Part shown: positions 11,021-23,000 of the stretch, piece by piece
Layout: every line of letters begins with the position of its first letter
Numbering within the stretch: position 1 is the first letter of the stretch
NCBI GenBank assembly: GCA_029582165.1
Contig: CM055881.1
Location: 20,155,594-20,219,593 of the forward strand
DNA from: Portulaca oleracea
Lineage: Eukaryota > Streptophyta > Magnoliopsida > Caryophyllales > Portulacaceae
Direction of reading: 5' to 3'
Length of the DNA stretch: 64,000 bases
Notes under the pieces: generated by a model
Seen by the model: the letters and a program-made list of their open reading frames with translations, nothing else
The model's database searches: none
What the model was told of the DNA's origin: nothing
Position numbers and translations under genes: made by a program

Positions 11021-11668
11021 GTAAACTTAATATTGCAATCTTTTACCATTTTATTGTTCATGTATATGTACAAAATAATTTAATTAACATGTCTTCCTTC
11101 TATCACATACATAAATAGAAGTTGTAAGTACATTATGTGCCCTATTGCCCGAGCACCTACAAAAATCATGAGTTTTTGTCATTAAACCTCCTCTTAAAGG
11201 TCAATACGAACCCTTGATTGAGCTAATCACATCTGTAGATTGGAAAGAAGAAGTTATTATGTTGAGGCATCAAAATGGTCATCAGTGCTAAAGGCAAACC
11301 CAAAACTACATCCATCTTAAAGCATGTTAATATTTAAACATATGTTGTTTCTGATTGTATATATATTTCACACAGGAAATCGAAGAATTGTCATTTGCTA
11401 CCATCTTATTTGGAATCTTTTATTTAATTTAATACTTTGTTTTATTTTAACTACCGGTTAACTTATGTTTTTATTGTAGCTTTGTTTTTGTTTGATAAAA
11501 CAAATGCTTTTATTATACATATGTGTTATGACATCGAGCTATTGCTTCTCTTTATTTTATGTCTTTTGAGTTGCATTGTTATGTATGATAAAAATTCTAT
11601 CAACCTAGCGTTGAGTTTTTTTTTTTAAAAAAAAATTAATCGTGTAGCAACGTGCGGGTATTTGCTAG
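9151..11668 (+). mobile_element. Helitron-like segment carrying the RPA1-like pseudogene
   Basis: The 3' edge reads GCAACGTGCGGGTATTTGCTAG with T following. This matches the plant Helitron 3' signature: a short GC-rich element about ten bases before CTRR, then a T of the host. Plant Helitrons often carry RPA1-like genes. The hairpin is degenerate and I could not find a TC start or a Rep/helicase gene, so the start given here is only the first recognised coding block. Confidence 0.45.
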
Positions 11669-13448
11669 TTATTTCAGAAGAAAAGTAGACAAAAAATTTA
11701 CAACATGAAAAAAAGAAGAATCAACATCGAATTACAAGAAAACGATATAGATACTCCCACCTGAAAGTGATACTTATGTAAGTACAAATGACTCATCAGA
11801 AAATAATGATAACAATAAATAGTATGAAGATATTTTTAATGTCTTAATATGTAAGCAATGACGTAGAAGATGAAAAAGACAATGTACCTTACGTACGTAG
11901 TGACATTGGAAGTAACCTGTAATTTTCTATAAATATGTAAACTTGCATTGATAAGAGCAAAGACAATTTGAGCGAACTACAAGTTACTCGAATTCGTTTT
12001 CTGCTTAGCATTGTAATATGTTCTAAGTCCTCCCCTTTTGGGAAAGTAGTAATAGAATAAGTCTGTTTTAATAGATTTCAATATCTTTATATCTTCCAAA
12101 TTCTAAGAGAAAGAGAGGTTGTGAGGTTAGAAAGCCGAAGTAAGACCAGTAAGGCTTGAAGAGAAAGCGTGGCGGTAGATTGGACGATTTTCAAACTCTC
12201 TATATTTCAGAAGGAGAAAAGATATAAATATATTTTGAAATTTATAAATTCAGTTTATTTTATTCTGTACGTACTAATATTAATCTTGCTGAAAATCACG
12301 TTAATTGATTGATTGATGCTCAAATCCGTTCTCTAAGAAATAGTTTTAAATCTTTCTCTACGTACAAAAATTATTAGACCCTTGATATTGATGGTACTAA
12401 AGCCTATAGAGTAAACTAAAACAATAAAATAAACGAACAACATGATTGACAAATATATAAACGAACCTTAAATACGAGTTTAGAAGAATTTATAATAGAG
12501 ATTGGTGTGGGAATATATGGTGAAAGTGAACTATTGAAATTAATAAAATACTTAGCTCAGAATAAACAACGATGTTTGTTTTTCCGACAAAAAATTTGTT
12601 CTTAATAAAAAGTTATTTGAAATATATAGGTCTTGCTTAAAAAATCAGTATGCAACTACAAGTAAAATAAATAAGAAAATATAATATCAGGACAAATATT
12701 TAATCTGCTATAATTAAAATGATACATTAATCAAGAAGTATGAGATTTTTTGAGATCTTTCAATTTAACAACAAGAAATTACATGTTAAATTTGAAGAAA
12801 TCTAGGTATTTATATTAGTAATTTACCACCCAACATTCGCAGAACTACACTTAATTTAACTATAGATGAATCACATCATTAAAAATAATTTGAATTCTTA
12901 ATTTGGTGTAAACCCGATAAAAATTTAAGTAAATCACAAATAACATATTTCTCAGTGCCTTTATAAGTGTCAAAATATTAACTTTGCAAATCCAATGTTC
13001 ATTAAAAATAGAGTAAAAAAAATGTTCATGGACAAATATACCCTTCTACTAATTTCAATGCAAAGAGAGGAATAAAGAAAAATTTTAAAAGGTAAAGTAA
13101 AACACAAATTCATTAAGGGTACTTTGGGTGTTTTAATTATTGAAATTATAAAATTGACAAATAAAAAAAAAACAAGGTAGTTAAAAAAATTGACAGTCAT
13201 TAAGGGATGGAGGGAATATTTAACAAACGAAGAATAAAAACTTTCATGAAAAATTTGATTTAACAAAATAATAAAATTAAATCTGCAGTGTATCAAAATC
13301 CTGCATAGTTAACTGAAAACGTTTTGCAAAAAAAAAAAAAAAACTTGAATAATATGAGCATTTATGGCAATAGTGAACCGAAGGTACATGCATGATAATT
13401 GAAGATGCCACCGAATCTAAAATCATGGAATTGCCACCGAATGTACTT
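11669..13448. other. AT-rich spacer, no gene seen
   Basis: It is strongly A/T-rich with short open frames by chance, including a 108-codon minus-strand frame at 12970-13296 made mostly of Phe, Ile and Leu. At 13204-13219 GGGATGGAGGGAATA resembles one end of a Stowaway MITE, but I did not find the opposite end. Confidence 0.4.
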
Positions 13449-13770
13449 GGGCCTGTTCGGTAAAATTAGCGTTTTAGATAGCGGATAGAGGTTTCTGTAG
13501 CGGATAACGGTTTAAGAAGCGGATAGTGGATGACTGTTCAAATGAGAATTGTTTGGTAAATTTAGCTGTTGAATTAACAAATTAACGTGAATTGACATAA
13601 AAGGATATCAATAATTTCCAAAGATAAAATTTTCAAAGGATATTTTTTGACCGAAAAATATGGAATGCTACTCCAAACACTAAACGTTAATTTTATTAAC
13701 GTTTCACAAAATGTTCCTTAAAATGTTAAATCCTCCTTAAAACGCTAATTTACTAAACGCTAATATTTAT
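13449..13770. mobile_element. degenerate MITE in the NBS1 upstream region
   Basis: The left edge GGGCCTGTTCGGTAAAATTA looks like a transposon terminus. The right part has repeated AAACGCTAATTTACTAAACG, roughly the inverse of GGTAAAATTAGCGTTTT. Its outer border has decayed, so no target duplication could be read. It ends about 200 bp before the NBS1 start codon. Confidence 0.4.
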
Positions 13771-13964
13771 GCAATTAGAACTTTGACCGGATCGAGACGC
13801 TAGACATTCCCGAATGTGGTACTGCGGAATACAACTCTAATAATAATTTAAATAATTGAACGCAAAAATGAAGAGAAAGGGAGGGTAGGCCAGGCTAGCA
13901 AGCAGTTGCTGGTCGCCGGCGGTTGGAAGCCGAACAGCGTTGGCGAAACTACGAGCTGAAAGCA

Positions 13965-14001
13965 ATGGTGTGGGGTTTGTTTCACGTCGACCCACTTTCA
14001 G
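13965..14001 (+). CDS. NBS1: NBS1 exon 1
   Basis: Encodes MVWGLFHVDPLS plus one base. The donor is CAG|GTTCAT. The ATG has good context (AGCAATGG). Just upstream, 13938-13946 TTGGCGAAA resembles an inverted E2F-type site, which is only suggestive. Confidence 0.92.
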
Positions 14002-17000
14002 GTTCATTGCTTTTCCCTTTTCGTTTATAACTCTTAGTTAGGGTCCTTGTGAACGGGAGTTTATGTTTGATTTTTTGCTTCTTAACTACAATTCTAAACA
14101 TTTTTTCGCCTGTCAAGTATAAACCCATGTCAATACTAGGATGTACTTATGTTCTGCTGTGTGTATCATTTTGGCTGTTGGGTCTGAATGATCAAATTTT
14201 TGTTTTCCCGTGTTTCATGACTAATGTTGGTCCAAGCCCTTTCTAATGGATTTAAACTTATGTTTTGAATGAGTTCAGTTTAAGCATGGAGTTAACTGTT
14301 ATATTGAAAGACTTTTTTTTTTCCTTTTTAACCCCCCTCTTTTCTTGTTGGTCAATGTTGTTAGGAATAGGCAGTCCTTGATGGTTATGAAGTGCATTGC
14401 TAGCTTTTTTGGTGGGTGTGTTTTGGAAGTCCTTAGGCTTTTCTGTCACTCAGTACTTGTCTTTGTGTGTGTTTAAAACTTAGAATAGGTGTGCAATCAG
14501 GGTTGTTTCTAGCTGTTGGTTCTATTTTCTGTTTTAACAGTTGATTTGGATTTTTATGCACTAAACACAAGCTGTTTGTATTGTGCCTGTGCTCCTTTGA
14601 ACTACCAAATCAAAAAATGATAAAATGAATGAGGTCAGTTTATCAACATGAAGGCCTAATGAGAGGGGACGTTTTAATCTGGTCAGATGTGAATTTGTAG
14701 GAATAAGGATGTGAGGTCACATTCGTCTACCCTCCCCCCCCCCCCCCAAAAAAAAAAAAAAACAAAAAAGAGCATTCATGGTTCCAACTTTGGTGGCAAA
14801 CATTTTTTTTTAAAATTATGTTTGTGCTTGTTGAGGTTGTGAGGTTAGGCTTCCTAGCATGTGTTTATATGCCATAAGAACTAGGTTTGCATCTCTAGTT
14901 GTCTTTTTTCTGCTTGCTTTTGTTTTTCTAATCCATATTCACTTTCCGATTCATTGATATGTGTTTAATATCTGTATCTTGACCTTTGTACATGCATTTA
15001 ATGTTGTATGTCCTTGATCTAAATTGGTACCATTTCCATACCTCATGCCCACACCTAAGAATTTGGCATGTCCTTGATACGTTCACAATATTTGCCCTCT
15101 TGTGTGTCTACGATTGCACGTTTTTATCTCTTTCTTTTTTGAATGCTTTTCAATTTGTACAATCACCCCTCTCTTAATGTATCTCTTTGCTTGTAAGGGG
15201 GTAAGGTCTGTTGCATGTAGTACCTTGAGACACCTTTTAATTGTCATACCCATTGTTCATCAATGTTGTTGATGTTTGATTAGCTGTCTTGGTTTGTCCT
15301 AAGATTGGATGCCTGTTTTAAATCATGTTATATTAGGGACAAAACTGGAACATCCCAAGAAGTACAAAATTTATTTTTGGCTCATTGTTGATAGAGAACT
15401 TGAAAGCTAAAGAAATGAATTCAGTATCCCCATGCCATTCAGGAAAAAGTTCAGTATCCCTGTGCTTAATCAGTAATATTTGTATTCAATATTCAATGTC
15501 GTCTCCCCATAAAGGCTAGCAAAGCCCTTATTTATAGGTAAACTACTTGCCTACTACGAAGCCTAACAGAAATAGGAAAGTAGAGTAATATTCCTAAAGA
15601 ACTTAGCAAACTAATATGAATAGGAAACTAAAACACATAGACTACTTGTCTGTTTAATCCCGTACATCTAACTGAAAAAAATGCTATATATTTTCTAAGG
15701 AAAAGTACCAGGAGAGATTGACTCTTCTGGTGGACAACTTCCTTGAGGATTGAGACTCAAGAAGGAAATGAGGCCCACCATATTTCTGCTCACTTTATTC
15801 TAGATTTATATATTTGGGGACTGCAACTACTTGTCTGTTTAATCCCTTTCTGTGGTTTTATTTTATTTTTTTCTCCAACTTTTCTGTTGGGGTGGGATGT
15901 GTTGGATTGGGGGTAGAAAATACAGGAAGTAAAGTGTTTACATAGTAAGCTGTATGTTAAGTATGAAACAGAAATTTTGCACAAAGTTAATGAGAATTTT
16001 GTGAATTGCATTTGAAGGCATTGTGTGTTGTATTTAGACTCCTTATAAATGGGTGACATCCCCATGGTGTCCTTTAATATATGTTTTGATTACTTGCTAA
16101 GGAAAAAAATAGGAAAAAGAGAGGATGGCTGGGGAAAGTTTGAGAAACCACTAAGCAAGCCCCACTCGTATATTCATTTTGGTAAAACATTTAAGGAAAA
16201 ATCCAAAATACCTGGCAGAAGATGTATTAGCGACATTTTAATCTTTTGTTTGAAAGTTATGTGGTATTATTAAAGAAATATTTTTGCACGTGCTTGGCCA
16301 TAACCATGTCCAAGTGTCAAGATTCCAACACGGGTGTCCCGTGGACTTAGACTAATTTTGTGCATGTTTTGGTCCAAAATTTAGTATCAAGTGTCCATAC
16401 CCATGTCCATTTGCCGTGTGTCCCCACATATGTACACAGGGCAAAATGAAAAGCCCAGGTAACATAGTTGACGATAGTTTAAGAAAAATTTAAGGGGGTA
16501 GTTTGGGTGGCACAATCGTCCAAGCACTCTAACTAATGGTACTCCACCTTCTGACATGGTACTTTTCTATATGATGTATGATAATGTAGAAAATACAATT
16601 TTTAAATTGTGTTTGGCTTAGCTTATGGCTGTTAACATGAAATGGTGAGTTAATGACTCACAAATGTTGGAGGCTCTTAAATCATGTGGTAGTATTGGTA
16701 AAATATGAGAAACTAATAGGAGGTGGAAGTGGAAGTATTAGTTTGCTGCTAGGGTGTGCTTTTAAAGGGTTTAATAGTCTTTTCAATTAGGAGAAAAAGA
16801 TATATGTAACCATTGTGTTAGGCTTGTCTCTTATGTCCTTATTTCATAAATCATTTTTGCAGTGTCTGTCTTGGTGCTATGTATACGCATGTGCTTTTTA
16901 GCTAGGTACAGTAGTTTAGTTTAATGTTTTGCTGACAGGTGGTTTTTGTCCATGCTGCAGTGGATGAGAAATATTACATATTTGCAAAAGGAAGTTATAA

Positions 17001-20000
17001 AGTTGGACGGAAAGGTAAAGATTGATGCTTGTTTTGGTTTTGCATTTGAAGGATGCTTGTATTGTAAAGAGAGACGGTGAACAGTTTGGAAATTTAGCAT
17101 TTTAATTTCATCTTATGCATTCATGTTAGTGATTTGCCTTATTTTTAGATTCAGGTGTGTGTACAAATCTGGTTCAACGTCTTTCTGATTATTTATTTAG
17201 ATCTTTTCTGGAGAAGGTGCCAGACTGCATTCTACTTAGATATAGTAGAAATTGACCTGATTGAATTCCCAATCCAGTCCTGCCCGAAAATTCTGGGTTT
17301 TGGACATGGTTTCTTGACCTGAACCCGAAAGTACATGGAGCGTATCGTGGTGAGAGAAGCTGCTTGAGTTGATGATTGAACCAATGTAATGATGGCTTTG
17401 ATGATGGTCACACACAAGAACAGCAAAATGAACTCTAGAGGCAAGAAAGTGAGTAGATATGATCTTCGATAAAGGAATTTCCACCACCAAGAACTAGCAA
17501 GTAATAATCCACCAAGAAGTGATGAAGGATGATCCACCAAAATTCAATGAAGGATTGGCTTAACACACCACCAAACATGCAAATTTGGATAATATAACTA
17601 AGACTTTGAGAGATTTTGAATGTTGTCTCAAAAATACCATTCATTAATCAGCATAAGTTAGTTCTTTTTCCCAAATACCTTGATTAAGTAGGTTAATCGA
17701 TTGGAGTAATCCCCAAGAAAAGATCCAACGCCCAAGGGCCAAAATTAACCTAAAATATTTACAACCAATGGCCAAGATTAGACCATGGTTACATCCTACT
17801 GGGAGAGGGGTACAAATGTCCAAAAAGGGGAAATTACATAGGAATGGGAAGTCCCATTAAAAGGAAAGAAAACGGAAGTTGCCACAAAACACGATACGAC
17901 TTGACCATGTCAGACTTTGACACGACTGTACCAGACTCTGACACGATTGTGTCATCCCCTTTTGAATGTCGCGGATTTGACACTTTACCGAGGTACTTTT
18001 GATTCTCTCACATTTTTTACGCCTGTCACATGTGGTTCCACAACTTCATCTGTTAGTGTGCCTACATTGACGCCTATTGTTGCTATTGATAATGTTGAAG
18101 TCAATCTTGAAGATGGCTTTCTCCAAAAGCAACATATAACTTCAAGACCTTGCCTACGTATAGTCGTTTTCTCTGTAGTCACCCGGCTAAACATGTGGAG
18201 GCATCAAGACCAAGGATTGAGCATATTGATTTACTTCTGCCCGAAGAGTGTTTTGTTGGCATAAAGCTCCATCCTATCATTCAATTGCCACTTTTTCTGG
18301 AGAAGCTCAAAGTTGTGCATTATTTTCTTATTGCTGATTAAGTGAATATGATGTCCTTTATTGGATTTATGTCTTTCTAGACTTCTACAAACTCGAGGTC
18401 ATATTTTCGATAGTTGGCCAATGTGCTACGTTGATTTGCTGGTTGCGTGTCTTCATGCTAACTCTCCAAAGGCAAGATCTTTTTCAAGCCAGGGAGAATA
18501 ATGGAAATACGTATTAATATATTTAGGAATAATAATGTTTCGTATATTTTATATTTCTTTGTAGTTTCCTATTATAATTAGGAATATTATAATGTCCTAG
18601 TTTGATTAGAAATATTATGCTAGTTTCTTATCTCTATGAGGTTTAGTATAAGGAAGGTTGTTACCTATGAATAAGGGCTTTGGTAGCCTTTGTAGGTCTT
18701 TACCTTGATTATTGAATATTGAACATTTTGAATTCTTACTGATTATGCACAACTGCACAAGGAAGCTGATCTTTTCTTGGGGTTGTTGAATTCTTTTCTT
18801 GAATTCAACATTGGGATGTAGGATTCTTATCTGTAATCTGTTGTTATTTTCCCGTTCTCTATCGGTAATTTCTTGATATCTATCAATTTCGTATTGCTTG
18901 TAGGTTGTGACGTGACTATTGGTAATGATAAAGGAGTCTCACGTATTCATGCTGAGATAGTTGTGGATGCCATGGTAGCTTTTGAGCCTGCCAGGAATCA
19001 ACCTACTAGTTCATCCAAAGTACGAATAAGAGACTGCTCCAAGTATGGAACTTTTATTGTGAGAAATTCTTCTATAAAGGAAAAAGTTCATGAATGCCCA
19101 GGCAGAGAAACGTATTTGAAGGATGGGGACTTGGTCTCATTTGGCACAGGGAATGCAACGTATAGGTACTGCTATATTCTGGTAATTTATCTGTTTACAT
19201 TTGTGCTTTGTGAACTTATTTCATCTTGGTTATAAGTTGGATATCTGGAAAGCAGAAAGTATCTTTTAAGATATATCTTGGCGCTGCCTTGAAATTAATG
19301 TCTATTACTCATTGCAACCTGCATAGGAATCAATAACTGACTTTTTATATAGGGCACCATGTTTGTGTGCGTCAATGCTAAGTATCCAATGCAAGGGATC
19401 TTCTCCCCCTATTTAAAGACATACTGTTATCAAAAGTTTACAACCCTTTTTTTGTGTGTTTTATTTTGTGTTATATGCATAAATTATATCAATTGACCAT
19501 TCTTTACTATTAGTACACTTTCAAGTTTATCCTTCCATTTTGCTTGAGTTTACCTGCTGTAATGCTCTTTCTGTTGATGATTGTGACTGTGTGACTATCA
19601 ATTCTGTTGGCCTCCTTCATGTCTCCATTCTGCTTGAGTTTGACCTGGTTTTGCTTTCTTTTGATGAAGCTGACTATCAATTTAGTTGGTACTCCTTTAT
19701 GTCTGCAATTCAATGTAGTTCTGGTGCAATATAATCCATTTTAGTTGGCACCTCATTGTGAGACTAATGATGATTGAATTCACTGATTTCTCTTGTGTGT
19801 CTCTTTCAGGTTTTGTTTTGTTCCACTCAAATTCTACTTGTGCAGTTTTACAAACTCACAAGTAGCTCCGTCCACTCAAGATCGAGTGTCATCTATAGGT
19901 TAGTTATAGATTCTAGGATTTTTGGATCGTAATATACCCACCTATTGGGATATTGGATAGTAATATACCCACCTTTATTATTGGATATTAATATACTGAC

Positions 20001-23000
20001 CTTTATTCCTAGGTGATTTTAATATAATATCATGACTTTAATGGTGGTGAATCTCAAGGATGACTTAAGTGGGCTTGTATTGGTTCCTTATGGATCTCGG
20101 GAAATTTCCACCGCCAACCACATTATCCTTGAGCCCGATTCACCACCACTTAAGTCATGTAAAGTACATTAAAATCACCTAGGTATAAAGGTCGATATAT
20201 TAGTATCCAATAATAAAGGTGAGTATATACAATCCAATACCCCAAACGGTGGGTATATTATGATCCAAAAATCCTAGATTCTAGTGTCATTATTTGCCTA
20301 TACATTCTTTTAAATGGTTCTTGCTTTACTGCAAGTTTGCTACATATCATGGAAGTTTTATTTGTTCATTTGTTTCATATGTTTTCTTCATTTCTTGCTG
20401 AAAGCATTATCATTAAATGTGATGGGTTTTAACTTTTATCAATAGTATAATCAATTGGCTAAACCGTAAAAGATCTATCGAATTATGGAAAAGACTGATA
20501 AAGTAAATTTAATTCTCATATGAACCTTTTTCAGACCTAGTTGGCCTTCTCTTAGGACATTCCATGACAATTTGTTTACTTGAGAGTTCCCAAAAAATTG
20601 TAGGTTGTATGGATGGTCTTGCAAAATTAATACCAATGACTCCCTACGGGTCTGAAGGCACTGCTGATTTCTTCCATGAGAAATTATTCTATGTGCTTAA
20701 GAAACAAAACTAATTACATCGATTCTTTTATTTTGGGCAGCCGATTGTTAGTGAAGAATGTTTTCTGGTTGAGAGGAGAATGGAATTTGTGCTAAGTACA
20801 CTGGATCATACTCACATGAGATATTTTGGTTAAGGTTGAGAAGCAAGACTGTTGCACAAATTCAGCTAGTTCATTCTTCAATAGGGAAAAGCAAACGTCT
20901 TCCCCAAAAGGGTAAAAGAATAGGGAATATCTTTTGGTGCCACCTTCAAATCTGAAGCATTTTCACTTGACTATTTCTGGACAAAATAGGTTGAGCTTGA
21001 GAAGTGCCTGCTGTTTTTTTCCTGTTTTTTTTTTTGTGTGTATTTTTATTTTATTTTTATTATTTTTTTTGGGGGGGGGGGGGGTTATTAAGGTGTATCA
21101 GCAAAACGGTTTTGTGGCATTAATGTACCACCTTTGGAACTGTTGGTTCCACCCTTGCCTCTGAGCAACTCCATAAATATAACTGATGGCAGATGGTCTT
21201 TACATCTTAAACAGAAATAATTTTTGAAAGTGCATTTGTTGCTTTAATTTTCACAGTTATTCCATTTATCACGTCTCAACTGCTTAAGTTGTCACTGACT
21301 CGAACCAATGGTTATCTGATGGAATGCGAAAGGGTTAGTTTGTCATAGACATTCAGTATTCAGATATGTATCTTAAATTGTCTGGAAAATAGGTAGATGT
21401 GATTTGCAATAAAACAATTGAATGTTATATCTTCGAATGGTAATCAAACGCATTGGCACCTAACTTTCATAAGAAGCCTGAATGATGGGAAGAGGAAAGT
21501 GTGTTCAATTTGTTGGGTTTGCTTTATAATATTAAGGTACATATTGAAGGCAATGATGAAATGATCGGTCGTCTAATACTAGTGGGCAGTTTATTATGAA
21601 TAGTTTCTGCTAAGAGATGTTTAAGGAATTGCCTTAGAGTTTCCTAATCCACATGTTTAAAAGGAGGAGCTTTGTGATAGCAAGTAGGTGCCCTTTGTGT
21701 GGGGAGGAAGAAGAGTCCATTAATCACCTCGATACTTATTGTTGTTGGGTCTCCACTCTTTGGCACTTGCCATTTGCATTGATGAGGTCTTAGTAGCTTG
21801 GAGAAGAAGATTGAAGAAAAGTTGGGTTGTTAGTGTGTGACAGTTGATTTCTTTGACTATTTAGTGGTGCACTTGAGAAGAAAGGAATCCTAGATTTTTG
21901 AGGATAAGGCTAGAACGATTATGATTTCAAACTTTATCTTTTGAGAACATTGTGTAGTTGGTGTCAAGGTTTTCATCATGGTAAAGAGTTGACTATTTTG
22001 GATTTTGTGGATAAGATCATTGTAGAGAGCTTAAGGGATTGAGAATTATTTATTTTTGTTTAAGCCTCCTTTTGTAAATGGATGACATCTCTTTGGTGTC
22101 CTTCAATACATGTTTCGATTACTAATTAAAAAAAAGAAAAGAAATTGATTGTTCAAAACATGTTTATAAACCAAAGAATTTGCGAACTATAAATGATTAA
22201 TCTTCAAGAACAAAGCTTGTATGGCTCTTGCAGGTTAGATTTCATTCTACTGATGGGTTCATATCTTTTGAGTGCTTTATATATAGAAATTCAAATTAGA
22301 AACATCATTGTTAAGAGGAAAGTTGGAGTTAAGCTTCTATCCAGAGGTAGCCATTTGTTGAGAAGCACTTTGTGGAACATGCCTATCTATTCATTTCTCT
22401 TTACTATTCTTGCTACTGTTGTGGGTCATTTAGAGACGATCATGAGAGATTTGCTTTGGAAAAATGGTTCTAGCAATGGTTCACTTTTTATTAGGTATAT
22501 TAGGATGATATTTGTTGTCCCAAGATTGCGGGAGGTCTTAGCATTAGACCCCTCTGTGTGATAAATCCATAAACCGAAACCAGCGGTCCAAAATCCTACA
22601 TAGGCAGGGTATGGAGGGGGTAAGATGTAGCAATCTTAGCCCTAAATTTTGGAATTTAGATAGATTCGTTCCAATTGACCCAAGATTTAGAAATTGTTCG
22701 CTAACTGCTACTCCACGGAAAAGAAGTAGAAAAGCTTTAATGAGGCATTTTGCTTTGGTCCATTATAATCTAAGTTGAAACAATAATCTTTTGTAACTAT
22801 TATGGACATCCTCCATTTGATAAATGAAGCTTTGGGGGATGGTGTCAGTGGAAGAGAGTGATCAATGCTTAATGTGGAGTTGGTGATTTGGGATGGTGGA
22901 ATGTGAAGAGTTCTCGTCCTAATAGGGTTGTTGTTGGAAGTCCATTTCAACAATTCTTGAGTGGTCCAAATCGCAAGTGCCTTTTGAGTAAAGATTAGCT

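Noticed and set aside
12970..13296. 108-codon minus-strand open frame upstream of NBS1
   Set aside because: It is almost all Phe, Ile, Leu and Asn from AT-rich DNA, and has no recognised domain.
21257..21333. Exon-like segment after a CACAG acceptor in NBS1 intron 4, ending AGG|GTTAGT
   Set aside because: Including it changes the phase so that exon 5 (GACVTHSW...) is read out of frame. Joining exon 4 directly to exon 5 gives SSIGACVTHSW, the expected family sequence.
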